Source: Alphaproteobacteria bacterium UBA1303
GTDB taxonomy: Bacteria; Pseudomonadota; Alphaproteobacteria; Micropepsales; Micropepsaceae
Reading direction: 5' to 3'
DNA: 23,020 nt
Assembly: GCA_002307315.1 (NCBI GenBank)
Contig: DBTZ01000045.1
Location: forward strand, 1-23,020
The position numbers were made by a program, and so were the translations under genes. Shown here one piece after another: positions 16,325 through 23,020 of this stretch. Position 1 is the first letter of the stretch. Each line of letters begins with the position of its first letter. The notes below the pieces were generated by a model, which saw only the letters and a program-made list of their open reading frames with translations, did not search any database and was not told the origin of the DNA.

Positions 16325-17692
16325 TCACTTTTCCTTCTTGGCTGCCTGCAGTTGCTTTTTGGTTTCCTGCAAGGCCATTTTGCGGGCGCGGTATTTTTCC
16401 GCCCAGCCCGGAACGATTTTCTGTTCGCTGCGCGTCAGCGCCAACGCATTCGCCGGCACGTCCTTGGTGATGGTCGAGCCGGCGCCGGTGATGGCGCCTT
16501 CGAACACCCTGACCGGCGCCACCAGCGAGGTGTCGGAACCGATGAAGGCGTTTGCGCCGATGTCGGTGCGGTGTTTGTTGAAGCCGTCGTAATTGCAGGT
16601 GATGGTGCCGGCGCCGATGTTGGCGTGCGCCCCGACGCGAGCGTCGCCGAGATAGGTCAGATGATTGGCCTTGGCGCCGGCTTCCAGATGCGAATTCTTG
16701 ATCTCGACGAAATTGCCGACATGGACGCCGGCGTCGAGCACTGCGCCGGGTCGCAGGCGCGCAAACGGCCCGACAATGGCGCCGGGGCCGACTTCGCATC
16801 CCTCGAGGTGGGAAAAGGCGCGGATTTGCGCGCCCGAACGCACCGTGACGCCGGGGGCGAAGAACACGTTCGGTTCGATCGTCACGTCCGCTTCGATCAC
16901 GGTGTCGTACGACAGAAACACCGTCTCGGGCGCGATCATGCCGACGCCCAAAGCCATGAGATCCGCCCGGAGGCGCACTTGCATCGCCGCCTCCGCCGCG
17001 GCCAGTTCGGCCCGGCTGTTGACGCCCGTCGCCTCGGTCGCATCCATCGTCAGCACGGTGCAGCGGATGCCTTCGCTTTTAGCCAGTGCCGGCACGTCGG
17101 TCAGATAATATTCGCCTTGGGCGTTTTCGTTCTTCAAGGCCGCGGTCCAGCGGAACAATTTTTTTGCGTCGCAAGCCAGAATGCCGGCGTTGCACAGCGA
17201 AATTTTGCGCTGGGCCTCGCTGGCGTCCTTGAACTCGACGATGCCGCTCAGGAACCCGTCGGCATCCAGCACCATGCGTCCGTAGGTGGCCGGATCGGCG
17301 GGCCGAAAAGCGGCAATCGCCATGCCGGTAGCTTCTTGTGCGGTGAAGGCGGCGGCAAAGGTCTGGGCCTCGACCAGTGGCATGTCGCCATAGGCGATCA
17401 CCACCGCACCGTCGAACCCGCCCAGTGCAGGGGCGGCGCAAGACGCCGCATGGCCGGTACCAAGTTGCGGGGTCTGGACCGCCGTTTCGGCGCCCATTTT
17501 TTCGGCAAAGCTACGTACCGCCTCGCCGGCGGCATGCGTCACCACGACGATCCGTTCGACGCCGGCTTCCCGCATGGCGTTGATGACGTGGCCGAGCATC
17601 GGTAGACCGGCTACCGGATGCATGACCTTGGGATGTGCGGATTTCATCCGCGTACCCTGACCGGCGGCCAGGATGAGACCTGCGCGTTTCAT
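16325..17692 (-). CDS. glmU: Bifunctional GlcNAc-1-P uridyltransferase / GlcN-1-P acetyltransferase
   Basis: This 455 aa enzyme acetylates glucosamine-1-phosphate and then uridylylates it to UDP-GlcNAc. The N-terminal pyrophosphorylase domain has LILAAGQGTRMKSAHPKVMH, QLGTGHAA and YGDMPLV. The C-terminal left-handed beta-helix has the acetyltransferase motif NHLTYLGD, with the catalytic His, and GAGTITCNYDG. The ATG at 17692 gives the standard MKRAGLILAAG start; a TTG at 17734 would add 14 unusual residues and is less likely. It forms an operon with glmS, so both halves of the UDP-GlcNAc pathway are made together. The enzyme GlmM is not in the window. Confidence 0.97.
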   Translation of the reverse strand: MKRAGLILAAGQGTRMKSAHPKVMHPVAGLPMLGHVINAMREAGVERIVVVTHAAGEAVRSFAEKMGAETAVQTPQLGTGHAASCAAPALGGFDGAVVIAYGDMPLVEAQTFAAAFTAQEATGMAIAAFRPADPATYGRMVLDADGFLSGIVEFKDASEAQRKISLCNAGILACDAKKLFRWTAALKNENAQGEYYLTDVPALAKSEGIRCTVLTMDATEATGVNSRAELAAAEAAMQVRLRADLMALGVGMIAPETVFLSYDTVIEADVTIEPNVFFAPGVTVRSGAQIRAFSHLEGCEVGPGAIVGPFARLRPGAVLDAGVHVGNFVEIKNSHLEAGAKANHLTYLGDARVGAHANIGAGTITCNYDGFNKHRTDIGANAFIGSDTSLVAPVRVFEGAITGAGSTITKDVPANALALTRSEQKIVPGWAEKYRARKMALQETKKQLQAAKKEK

Positions 17693-17803
17693 GACGATTC
17701 GATAGTATCCTGCCGGGACATGGTAAAGTGACAAATGACAACACTATGTTGCCGGGGTCGAGAAAACGTTAATTCCCGCCTCGCGAATAATGTCGGGCGG
17801 CGG

Positions 17804-17832
17804 TTGACCGGACGGGACGCTGCCCATATGGT
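17804..17832 (+). promoter_or_regulatory. Probable sigma-70 promoter of tRNA-Lys
   Basis: TTGACC (17804-17809) and TATGGT (17827-17832) are separated by exactly 17 bases and lie 24 bases before the tRNA 5' end. Spacing and -35 quality are good. It would drive the tRNA-Lys gene. Confidence 0.55.
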
Positions 17833-17855
17833 CCGCCGGCCCAACGGCGAAAAAC

Positions 17856-17930
17856 GAGCCCGTAGCTCAGGGGTAGAGCATCTGACTTTTAATCAGAGGG
17901 CCATGGGTTCGAACCCCATCGGGCTCACCA
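17856..17930 (+). tRNA. tRNA-Lys (anticodon TTT)
   Basis: This 75-base tRNA has an acceptor stem GAGCCCG/CGGGCTC, followed by an encoded ACCA end. The D arm is GCTCAGGGGTAGAGC. The anticodon stem TCTGA/TCAGA encloses the loop CTTTTAA, placing TTT at positions 34-36. The T arm is TGGGTTCGAACCCCA. All four arms pair cleanly. It stands alone between glmU and galU, both transcribed away or towards it on the other strand. Confidence 0.96.
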
Positions 17931-18038
17931 AGTTCTGGTCAAGGCGCCGTTACGCGAGCGAGGTCTTTAACGATCGGCTCGCCTGTCCGAATGTTCTTTG
18001 CGTCGTTCCGTCGCAAACCGGATGTGTCCGGCCCGGGG

Positions 18039-18067
18039 GGCGCACCGTTAAGCGGAAACGGTGCGCC
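18039..18067. repeat. Perfect GC-rich hairpin downstream of tRNA-Lys
   Basis: GGCGCACCGTT (18039-18049) and AACGGTGCGCC (18057-18067) form a perfect 11-base-pair stem with a 7-base loop. There is no immediate T tract, so a terminator function is uncertain. It lies about 110 bases after the tRNA and 82 bases beyond the galU stop. The rest of 17931-18148 shows no coding sequence. Confidence 0.6.
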
Positions 18068-18101
18068 GCGCTATCCCGTTGTTTTATCGTAACTTTCTCA
18101 T

Positions 18102-18121
18102 AAAAAAGGAAGCGCCCTTTT
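18102..18121 (-). terminator. Possible terminator of galU
   Basis: On the minus strand, AAAAGG and CCTTTT pair around a 6-base loop, followed by two more T residues, starting about 28 bases after the galU stop. The stem is short, so strength is doubtful. Confidence 0.45.
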
Positions 18122-18148
18122 GCCCGCACCGCTATGGCCGAAACCGCT

Positions 18149-19042
18149 TCAATCCATCTCGCACAGCTTGAGTTTCTTGAGGGCTTCCCGCAAGGCGGGC
18201 GCGATGTCGGGGCGTTGCAGGCCGACGGCGATGTTGGCCTGCAGAAAGCCGACCTTGTTGCCGCAGTCGTAGCGGGCGCAGGTCGTTTCGACCGCGTGGA
18301 ACGGCATCTTGCCGATCAGCCGCGCCATCGAATCGGTGAGTTGAATCTCGTTGCCGGCGCCGCGCTCCTGGCGGTCGAGTTCCTTGAAAATTTCCGGCTG
18401 AAGGATGTAGCGCCCGATGATGCAGAGGTTCGACGGGGCCTCGGAAGGTTTGGGTTTTTCCACCAGGGCCTTGACCTCGGTGGCGTTGCCCTTCTTGGCG
18501 CCGGGGGCGATCACGCCGTAGCTCTTGACCTCTTCATGGGGCTTTTCCTCGGCCGCGACGATGCAGCCGCCGCCGACTTTATCGTACGCTTCGACCATCT
18601 GGGCGAGGCCGCCGGGTTCGCCGACCATCAGATCGTCGGGCAGCAGCACTGCAAACGGTTCGTCGCCGATAAAATGTCGGGCGCACCAAACCGCATGGCC
18701 GAGACCCAGCGGCTCCTGCTGGCGTATGAACCCGAGCGAGCCGGTCTGCGGCAGCATCTCCAGCAAACCGCGCAGTTCGATATCTTTGGCGCGTTTTTTG
18801 AGCTGATGTTCCAGTTCGTAGGCGTGATCGAAGTGATCGGCAATGATGTGCTTGCCGCGCCCGGTGATGAACACGAATTGTTCGATGCCGGCTTCCTTGG
18901 CTTCTTCGACGGCGTATTGCACCACCGGTTTGTCTACCACCGGCAGCATTTCCTTCGGCACCACTTTGGTGGCCGGTAAGAAACGTGTCCCCATCCCGGC
19001 TACCGGCAGGACGGCCTTGCGAACTTGTCTGGCGTAAGTCAT
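18149..19042 (-). CDS. galU: UTP-glucose-1-phosphate uridylyltransferase
   Basis: This 297 aa cytoplasmic enzyme makes UDP-glucose from UTP and glucose-1-phosphate for polysaccharide and lipopolysaccharide synthesis. The signature VRKAVLPVAGMGTRFLPATK with KEMLPVVDKP is at the N-terminus. FAVLLPDDLMV holds the metal-binding Asp, and LVEKPKPSEAPSN and YDCGNKVGFLQAN are further family motifs. The ATG at 19042 gives the normal start with AGG 7 bases upstream; a longer frame upstream adds 73 residues overlapping the divergent gene and is rejected. The gene is divergent from the TPR-SPOR gene, with a 118-base shared upstream region. Confidence 0.97.
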   Translation of the reverse strand: MTYARQVRKAVLPVAGMGTRFLPATKVVPKEMLPVVDKPVVQYAVEEAKEAGIEQFVFITGRGKHIIADHFDHAYELEHQLKKRAKDIELRGLLEMLPQTGSLGFIRQQEPLGLGHAVWCARHFIGDEPFAVLLPDDLMVGEPGGLAQMVEAYDKVGGGCIVAAEEKPHEEVKSYGVIAPGAKKGNATEVKALVEKPKPSEAPSNLCIIGRYILQPEIFKELDRQERGAGNEIQLTDSMARLIGKMPFHAVETTCARYDCGNKVGFLQANIAVGLQRPDIAPALREALKKLKLCEMD

Positions 19043-19132
19043 CACGAACCTGTGCGTAAGTTTTTCTTGCAGTTGCGTTTCGCATCTTAAGCAGGCGCTT
19101 ATTGCGTTTAGGTTTAAGCGCTTTGCGGTTGC

Positions 19133-19138
19133 TATAAA
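19133..19138 (+). promoter_or_regulatory. Possible -10 element of the TPR-SPOR gene
   Basis: TATAAA lies 22 bases before the start codon in the galU/TPR intergenic region. The matching -35 (GTTTAA, 16 bases upstream) is poor. The inverted repeat AAGC/GCTT near 19088-19101 is in the same region. Confidence 0.3.
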
Positions 19139-19160
19139 ACCCAAAGTAGAGACGTCTGCA

Positions 19161-20195
19161 ATGGATTTTCGTACCTCGCTTGCCGCCATGATCTGCCTGC
19201 TGGCCGCCTTTGGCGCTCCCGCTGCCGCCGAGACCGGCCGGGACTGGATGCAGGCGGGCATGGCGCAGCAAAGCGCGGGCCGCTACGAGGAGGCGGTCGA
19301 GAGTTTCTCCAAGGCGCTGGCGGCCAAAGACATGCAACCGGCCGATCGGGTGCGGGCGGTGTACGACCGCGGCGTGGCCAGCGATTCGATGGGAAAGACT
19401 GCGGACGCCATCGCCGATTATTCCGAGGCTATCCGACTGGATACCAAATTCGCCCCCGCACTCAACAACCGCGCCAATGCGTACCGCCGTTTGGCCAAAT
19501 CCGACGAGGCCAAGCGCGATTACTGGGCTGCGCTGGCCATTCCCGGTGCCGGCCATGAATATTCCTATTACGGGCTGGGTCAGATCGCCGAAAGCCAGGA
19601 GGACGAGGAACTCGCCCGCGGTTTTTATCGGCGGGCGCTGAAGCTCAATGGGAAATTTGCACTGGCCGCCCAAAGCCTGAAAAGTCTGAACGCGAAAGCG
19701 CCGCCGCCGGCAAGGCCGGCCAAGAGCCGGGGGATGCCCGTCGGCGGGGTGCCGGCGCTTCGTCCCGGTATCGCCGATCGCCGGATGTCCGAAGCGGAAA
19801 ACCGCGCCAAGGCGAAAGACCTGGAAGCCAAAGTCGCGGCGGCAAAGCGCGAGGTCATGGCCCTCAAGCAGGCGGCCCAGCGCCGGCAGCAGCAAAAATC
19901 GCAGAAACCGCAGAAGCCGCAGAATCCGCAGACGGCGGGGCAAGGCCGGCCAGCCGCGGCGGTTCAGCTTGCCGCGTTCCGCAGCCGTGGCGAGGCCGAG
20001 GACGCCTGGAAGAAAATCCTGACGCGGTCGGGCGGTCTGTTGACCGGCCGCTATCCGCTGATCGTGGAGGTCGTGTTGCCGGAAAAGGGGCGGTATTTCC
20101 GCTTGCGGCTCGCCGCCGACGACAAGCGAGCGGCATCGACGCTATGCGCGGCGCTGAAAGCCAAGGGGCAGGACTGCATGCCGGTTCGGGAATAA
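19161..20195 (+). CDS. Exported TPR and SPOR domain protein
   Basis: The product is 344 aa. A signal peptide (about residues 1-23, ending GAPAAA-ETG) sends it to the periplasm. Residues 27-165 contain about four TPR-like units (for example AGMAQQSAGRYEEAVESFSK and ADAIADYSEAIRLDTKFAPA). Residues 210-245 are a charged, Ala- and Lys-rich probable coiled coil, followed by a QKP-rich linker. Residues about 265-344 (starting AVQLAAFRSRGEAEDAWKKI) form a SPOR domain, which binds denuded glycan strands at division septa. The architecture suggests a scaffold at the septal or envelope peptidoglycan; the exact partner is unknown. The frame ends in three consecutive TAA codons. It lies 95 bases before manC and may be transcribed with it. 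Confidence 0.88.
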   Translation: MDFRTSLAAMICLLAAFGAPAAAETGRDWMQAGMAQQSAGRYEEAVESFSKALAAKDMQPADRVRAVYDRGVASDSMGKTADAIADYSEAIRLDTKFAPALNNRANAYRRLAKSDEAKRDYWAALAIPGAGHEYSYYGLGQIAESQEDEELARGFYRRALKLNGKFALAAQSLKSLNAKAPPPARPAKSRGMPVGGVPALRPGIADRRMSEAENRAKAKDLEAKVAAAKREVMALKQAAQRRQQQKSQKPQKPQNPQTAGQGRPAAAVQLAAFRSRGEAEDAWKKILTRSGGLLTGRYPLIVEVVLPEKGRYFRLRLAADDKRAASTLCAALKAKGQDCMPVRE

Positions 20196-20290
20196 TAATA
20201 ATTCGCATCGGCTTCCCGGAATTCCCTTTTAACCAAATCCGCCCTATCTTCCGCCTCCCTTTTTCGTCAAGGCGAAACGGCAGCGAAGAC

Positions 20291-21727
20291 ATGGTTCAGG
20301 GTTCTCGTTTATTTCCGGTCATTCTTTCGGGCGGTTCGGGGACGCGGCTGTGGCCGTTGTCGCGCGCGTCGCTGCCCAAGCAGTTGCTGGCGCTGCACGG
20401 CAAGCGGACGATGATTCAGGAGACGGTGTTGCGTGCGGCCCTGCCGGGCGCCCAGCCGCCGATTTTACTGTGCAATCAGAGCCACCGTTTTCTGGTCGCC
20501 GAACAGATGCTCGAAATCGAGGTCAAGCCGTCGGCGATCGTCCTCGAACCGGTCGGCCGCAATACCGCGCCGGCGGCGGCGGTGGCGGCGCTGCTGGCGG
20601 CGGAGCACGACCCCGAGGCGATCGTGCTGTTGCTGCCTTCGGACCATGTGGTGCGCGATCCGGCGGCATTCGCCGCCGCGGTCGAGAAGGCGGCGGCGTC
20701 GGCGGCGGCCGGCTACATCGTAACGTTCGGCATTGTGCCTACGGCGCCGGAGACCGGCTACGGCTACATGCAGCGCGCCGAAGAGGATGCGGGGGCGGCG
20801 GGCGTGTATCGGATTAAACGGTTCGTCGAAAAGCCCGATGCCGCGGCGGCGGCCGGCTATCTTGCCGGCGGCGATTACTATTGGAACGGCGGCATGTTCG
20901 CGTTCCGCGCCGACGTCATGCTGGCCGAGATGGACCGCTGCGCGCCGGCGATTCTGCCGAAGGTGCGCACCGCGCTGGAAAAATCGCAGCGCGATCTCGA
21001 TTTCATCCGGCTGGACCGGGATTGCTTCGCCGAAGCCGAAAACATTTCGATCGACTACGCGGTGATGGAGCGCACCGACAAGGCGGCGATGGTGCCGGGA
21101 GCGTTCGGCTGGAGCGACGTCGGTTCGTGGTCGTCGCTGTGGGAGATTCAAGAGCACGACGAGAACGGCAACGTATTCATCGGCGATGTGGTGGCGCACA
21201 ACGCCACCGACAGCTTCGTGCGCAGCGACAAGCGGTTGACCGCCCTGGTGGGGGTCGAGGATCTGGTGGTGGTCAGCACCAAAGACGCGGTGCTGGTGGC
21301 GGGCAAATCGCACGCCCAGGACGTCAAGGCGATCATCGACAAGCTTAAATCGGAGGGGCGCAGCGAGACGGCGGAGCATGTCGTCAGCTTCCGCCCCTGG
21401 GGCAGCAGCGAAATCATCGACTCGGGCGATCGCTTTCAGGTCAATCACATCACGGTCAAGCCCGGCGGCATTCTGTCGATGCAGTTGCATCATCATCGCG
21501 CCGAGCATTGGATCGTGGTCGAAGGCACGGCGCGGGTATCCTGCGGCGACAAGACGACCATTCTGCACGAGAACCAGTCGACCTTCATTCCGCTGGGCGA
21601 AAAGCACCGGCTGGAGAACCCCGGCAAGGTGCCGATCAGCCTGATCGAAGTGCAGTCCGGCCCCTATCTCGGCGAGGACGACATCATCCGTTTCGAAGAC
21701 GTCTACGGCACGGCGCCGAAGGGTTGA
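20291..21727 (+). CDS. manC: Mannose-1-P guanylyltransferase / mannose-6-P isomerase
   Basis: This 478 aa bifunctional type II enzyme makes GDP-mannose. The N-terminal nucleotidyltransferase domain (about 1-350) opens FPVILSGGSGTRLWPLSR, with LPKQLL, then EPVGRNTAPAAA, LLPSDHVV, FVEKPD and WNGGMFAF. The C-terminal cupin isomerase domain (about 355-478) has GGILSMQLHHHRAEHWIVVE with the metal-binding histidines, and FIPLGEKHRLENPG. The ATG at 20291 is chosen because it immediately precedes the conserved start; upstream codons have no family similarity. Downstream, 134 bases separate it from cysD. It supplies mannose or derived deoxysugars for capsule, lipopolysaccharide or exopolysaccharide. 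Confidence 0.96.
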   Translation: MVQGSRLFPVILSGGSGTRLWPLSRASLPKQLLALHGKRTMIQETVLRAALPGAQPPILLCNQSHRFLVAEQMLEIEVKPSAIVLEPVGRNTAPAAAVAALLAAEHDPEAIVLLLPSDHVVRDPAAFAAAVEKAAASAAAGYIVTFGIVPTAPETGYGYMQRAEEDAGAAGVYRIKRFVEKPDAAAAAGYLAGGDYYWNGGMFAFRADVMLAEMDRCAPAILPKVRTALEKSQRDLDFIRLDRDCFAEAENISIDYAVMERTDKAAMVPGAFGWSDVGSWSSLWEIQEHDENGNVFIGDVVAHNATDSFVRSDKRLTALVGVEDLVVVSTKDAVLVAGKSHAQDVKAIIDKLKSEGRSETAEHVVSFRPWGSSEIIDSGDRFQVNHITVKPGGILSMQLHHHRAEHWIVVEGTARVSCGDKTTILHENQSTFIPLGEKHRLENPGKVPISLIEVQSGPYLGEDDIIRFEDVYGTAPKG

Positions 21728-21861
21728 CTTAACAGCGCTTCGCGAAACGTATCCGCTAGCGGAAAGCGCGCCAAATTGCGATAAGCCGCACATGGCACGC
21801 CGGACGGTTTTCGGATAAGACGCGCGGCAGAACGAAAGATGCCGGTTCCCGCGAGTTGCCC

Positions 21862-22764
21862 ATGCTGCAGATTTCCCATCTTCGCCGGCTTGAAGCCGAA
21901 AGCATTCACATTATCCGCGAGGTGGCGGCCGAATTCGCCAACCCGGTCATGCTGTATTCGATCGGCAAGGATTCGTCGGTGATGCTGCATCTGGCGATGA
22001 AAGCCTTTTATCCGGCCAAACCGCCGTTTCCGCTGCTGCATGTCGACACCACCTGGAAATTCCGCGAAATGATCGCCTTTCGCGATGCGACCGCGCAGCG
22101 GCTGGGGCTGAAGCTGATCGTCTACATCAACGAAGATGGGGTGAGGCGCGGCATCAATCCCTTCGAGTCCGGCTCCAACCTGCACACCCAGGTGATGAAG
22201 ACCGAAGCCTTGAAGCAGGCGCTCGATAAATACGGCTTCGATGCCGCCTTCGGCGGGGCGCGGCGCGACGAGGAAAAATCCCGCGCCAAGGAGCGGGTGT
22301 TTTCGTTCCGCAACCGGGCCCATGCCTGGGATCCCAAGAACCAGCGGCCGGAATTCTGGCGGCTCTACAACACCCGCATCAACCGGGGCGAAAGCATCCG
22401 GGTGTTTCCGCTGTCGAACTGGACCGAACTCGACATCTGGCAGTATATCCTGGCCGAGAACATTCCCATTGTGCCGCTGTATTTTGCCAAGGTCCGTCCG
22501 GTGGCGAAGCGCGACGGCACCCTCATCATGGTCGACGACGAGCGGATGAAACTTCGTCCCGGCGAGGCCGTCGAGCCGATGCTGGTGCGGTTCCGTACCC
22601 TCGGCTGCTATCCTTTGACCGGGGCGATCGAATCCGACGCCGATACGCTGGAGAAGATCGTCGCGGAGATGTTCGTCGCCCGCACCTCGGAACGCCAGGG
22701 TCGGCTGATCGATGCCGACGAGAGCGCCTCGATGGAGAAGAAGAAACGCGAGGGGTATTTCTGA
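21862..22764 (+). CDS. cysD: Sulfate adenylyltransferase subunit 2
   Basis: This 300 aa catalytic subunit of ATP sulfurylase forms adenosine-5'-phosphosulfate from ATP and sulfate in assimilation. The N-terminus LRRLEAESIHIIREVAAEFA precedes the PP-loop YSIGKDSSVMLHLA. LLHVDTTWKFREM, FGGARRDEEKSRAKERVFSF and the C-terminal FRTLGCYPLTGAIES block follow, and it ends KKKREGYF as is usual. The ATG at 21862 is preferred over an in-frame TTG at 21856. Its stop overlaps the cysN start (TGATG), giving coupled translation. The region before it shows no recognised riboswitch. Confidence 0.97.
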   Translation: MLQISHLRRLEAESIHIIREVAAEFANPVMLYSIGKDSSVMLHLAMKAFYPAKPPFPLLHVDTTWKFREMIAFRDATAQRLGLKLIVYINEDGVRRGINPFESGSNLHTQVMKTEALKQALDKYGFDAAFGGARRDEEKSRAKERVFSFRNRAHAWDPKNQRPEFWRLYNTRINRGESIRVFPLSNWTELDIWQYILAENIPIVPLYFAKVRPVAKRDGTLIMVDDERMKLRPGEAVEPMLVRFRTLGCYPLTGAIESDADTLEKIVAEMFVARTSERQGRLIDADESASMEKKKREGYF

Positions 22765-23020
22765 TGGGCGAGACATCCCTGCGTTCCTTCCTCGCCGCAC
22801 AGGAAAAGAAGACCCTGTTGCGTTTTTTGACCTGCGGCAGCGTCGACGACGGCAAGTCCACCCTGATCGGCCGGTTGCTCTACGACACCAAGCTGTTGTT
22901 CGAGGATCAGCTTTCGGCGCTCAAGCGCGATTCCAAGAAGTACGGCACCACCGGCGACATCGACTATGCGCTGCTGGTCGACGGGCTGGAGGCCGAACGC
23001 GAGCAGGGCATCACCATCGA
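22764..23020 (+). CDS. cysN: Sulfate adenylyltransferase subunit 1, 5' part
   Basis: Only the first 85 codons lie in the window, and the gene continues beyond its end. It starts in the cysD stop codon. The P-loop GSVDDGKSTLIGRLLYD is that of the GTPase subunit that drives ATP sulfurylase, and the switch I-type stretch AEREQGITI follows. Whether it is CysN alone or a CysNC fusion with APS kinase cannot be seen. Confidence 0.95.
   Translation, partial: MGETSLRSFLAAQEKKTLLRFLTCGSVDDGKSTLIGRLLYDTKLLFEDQLSALKRDSKKYGTTGDIDYALLVDGLEAEREQGITI

Overview
The window reads as the chromosome of a GC-rich alphaproteobacterium, most likely a Rhodospirillales-type organism. The reasons are the alphaproteobacterial 23S/5S rRNA sequences, a DivL-type pseudokinase (a cell-cycle protein confined to alphaproteobacteria), an intergenic repeat resembling one common in rhizobia and relatives, and the tRNA-Lys type. 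The genus assignment is inference; no taxon is named in the sequence.

Layout. Positions 1-340 hold the 3' end of an rRNA operon: the 23S tail, a spacer hairpin, 5S rRNA inside a long processing stem, and a terminator. A membrane-anchored protein of unknown function (582-1310) and an AzgA-type purine permease on the minus strand (1571-2860) converge on 260 bases built almost entirely of palindromic repeats. A 450-base leader region separates the permease from a secreted protein of unknown function with a possible NlpC/P60-like core (3314-4936). Next is a tightly packed efflux operon, marR-emrA-emrB-tetR (5186-9023), with a perfect palindromic operator before marR. A DivL-like multi-PAS protein whose phospho-acceptor His is replaced by Tyr lies on the minus strand (9373-11742).

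The second half is mostly housekeeping. queA-tgt makes queuosine in tRNA; it is followed by a third CTAG palindrome and a 90 percent identical 89-base fragment of tgt. glmU-glmS (minus) makes UDP-GlcNAc. tRNA-Lys(TTT), galU (minus), a TPR-SPOR envelope protein, manC and the start of the sulfate-activation operon cysD-cysN follow; cysN runs off the window.

Functionally, glmS/glmU, galU and manC supply UDP-GlcNAc, UDP-glucose and GDP-mannose for peptidoglycan, lipopolysaccharide and exopolysaccharide. The TPR-SPOR protein and DivL relate to septum and cell cycle. No phage, CRISPR array or intact transposon is visible. The unusual content is the small palindromic elements, two of which supply stop codons of neighbouring genes, the tgt fragment, the Tyr-type kinase and two uncharacterised envelope proteins.
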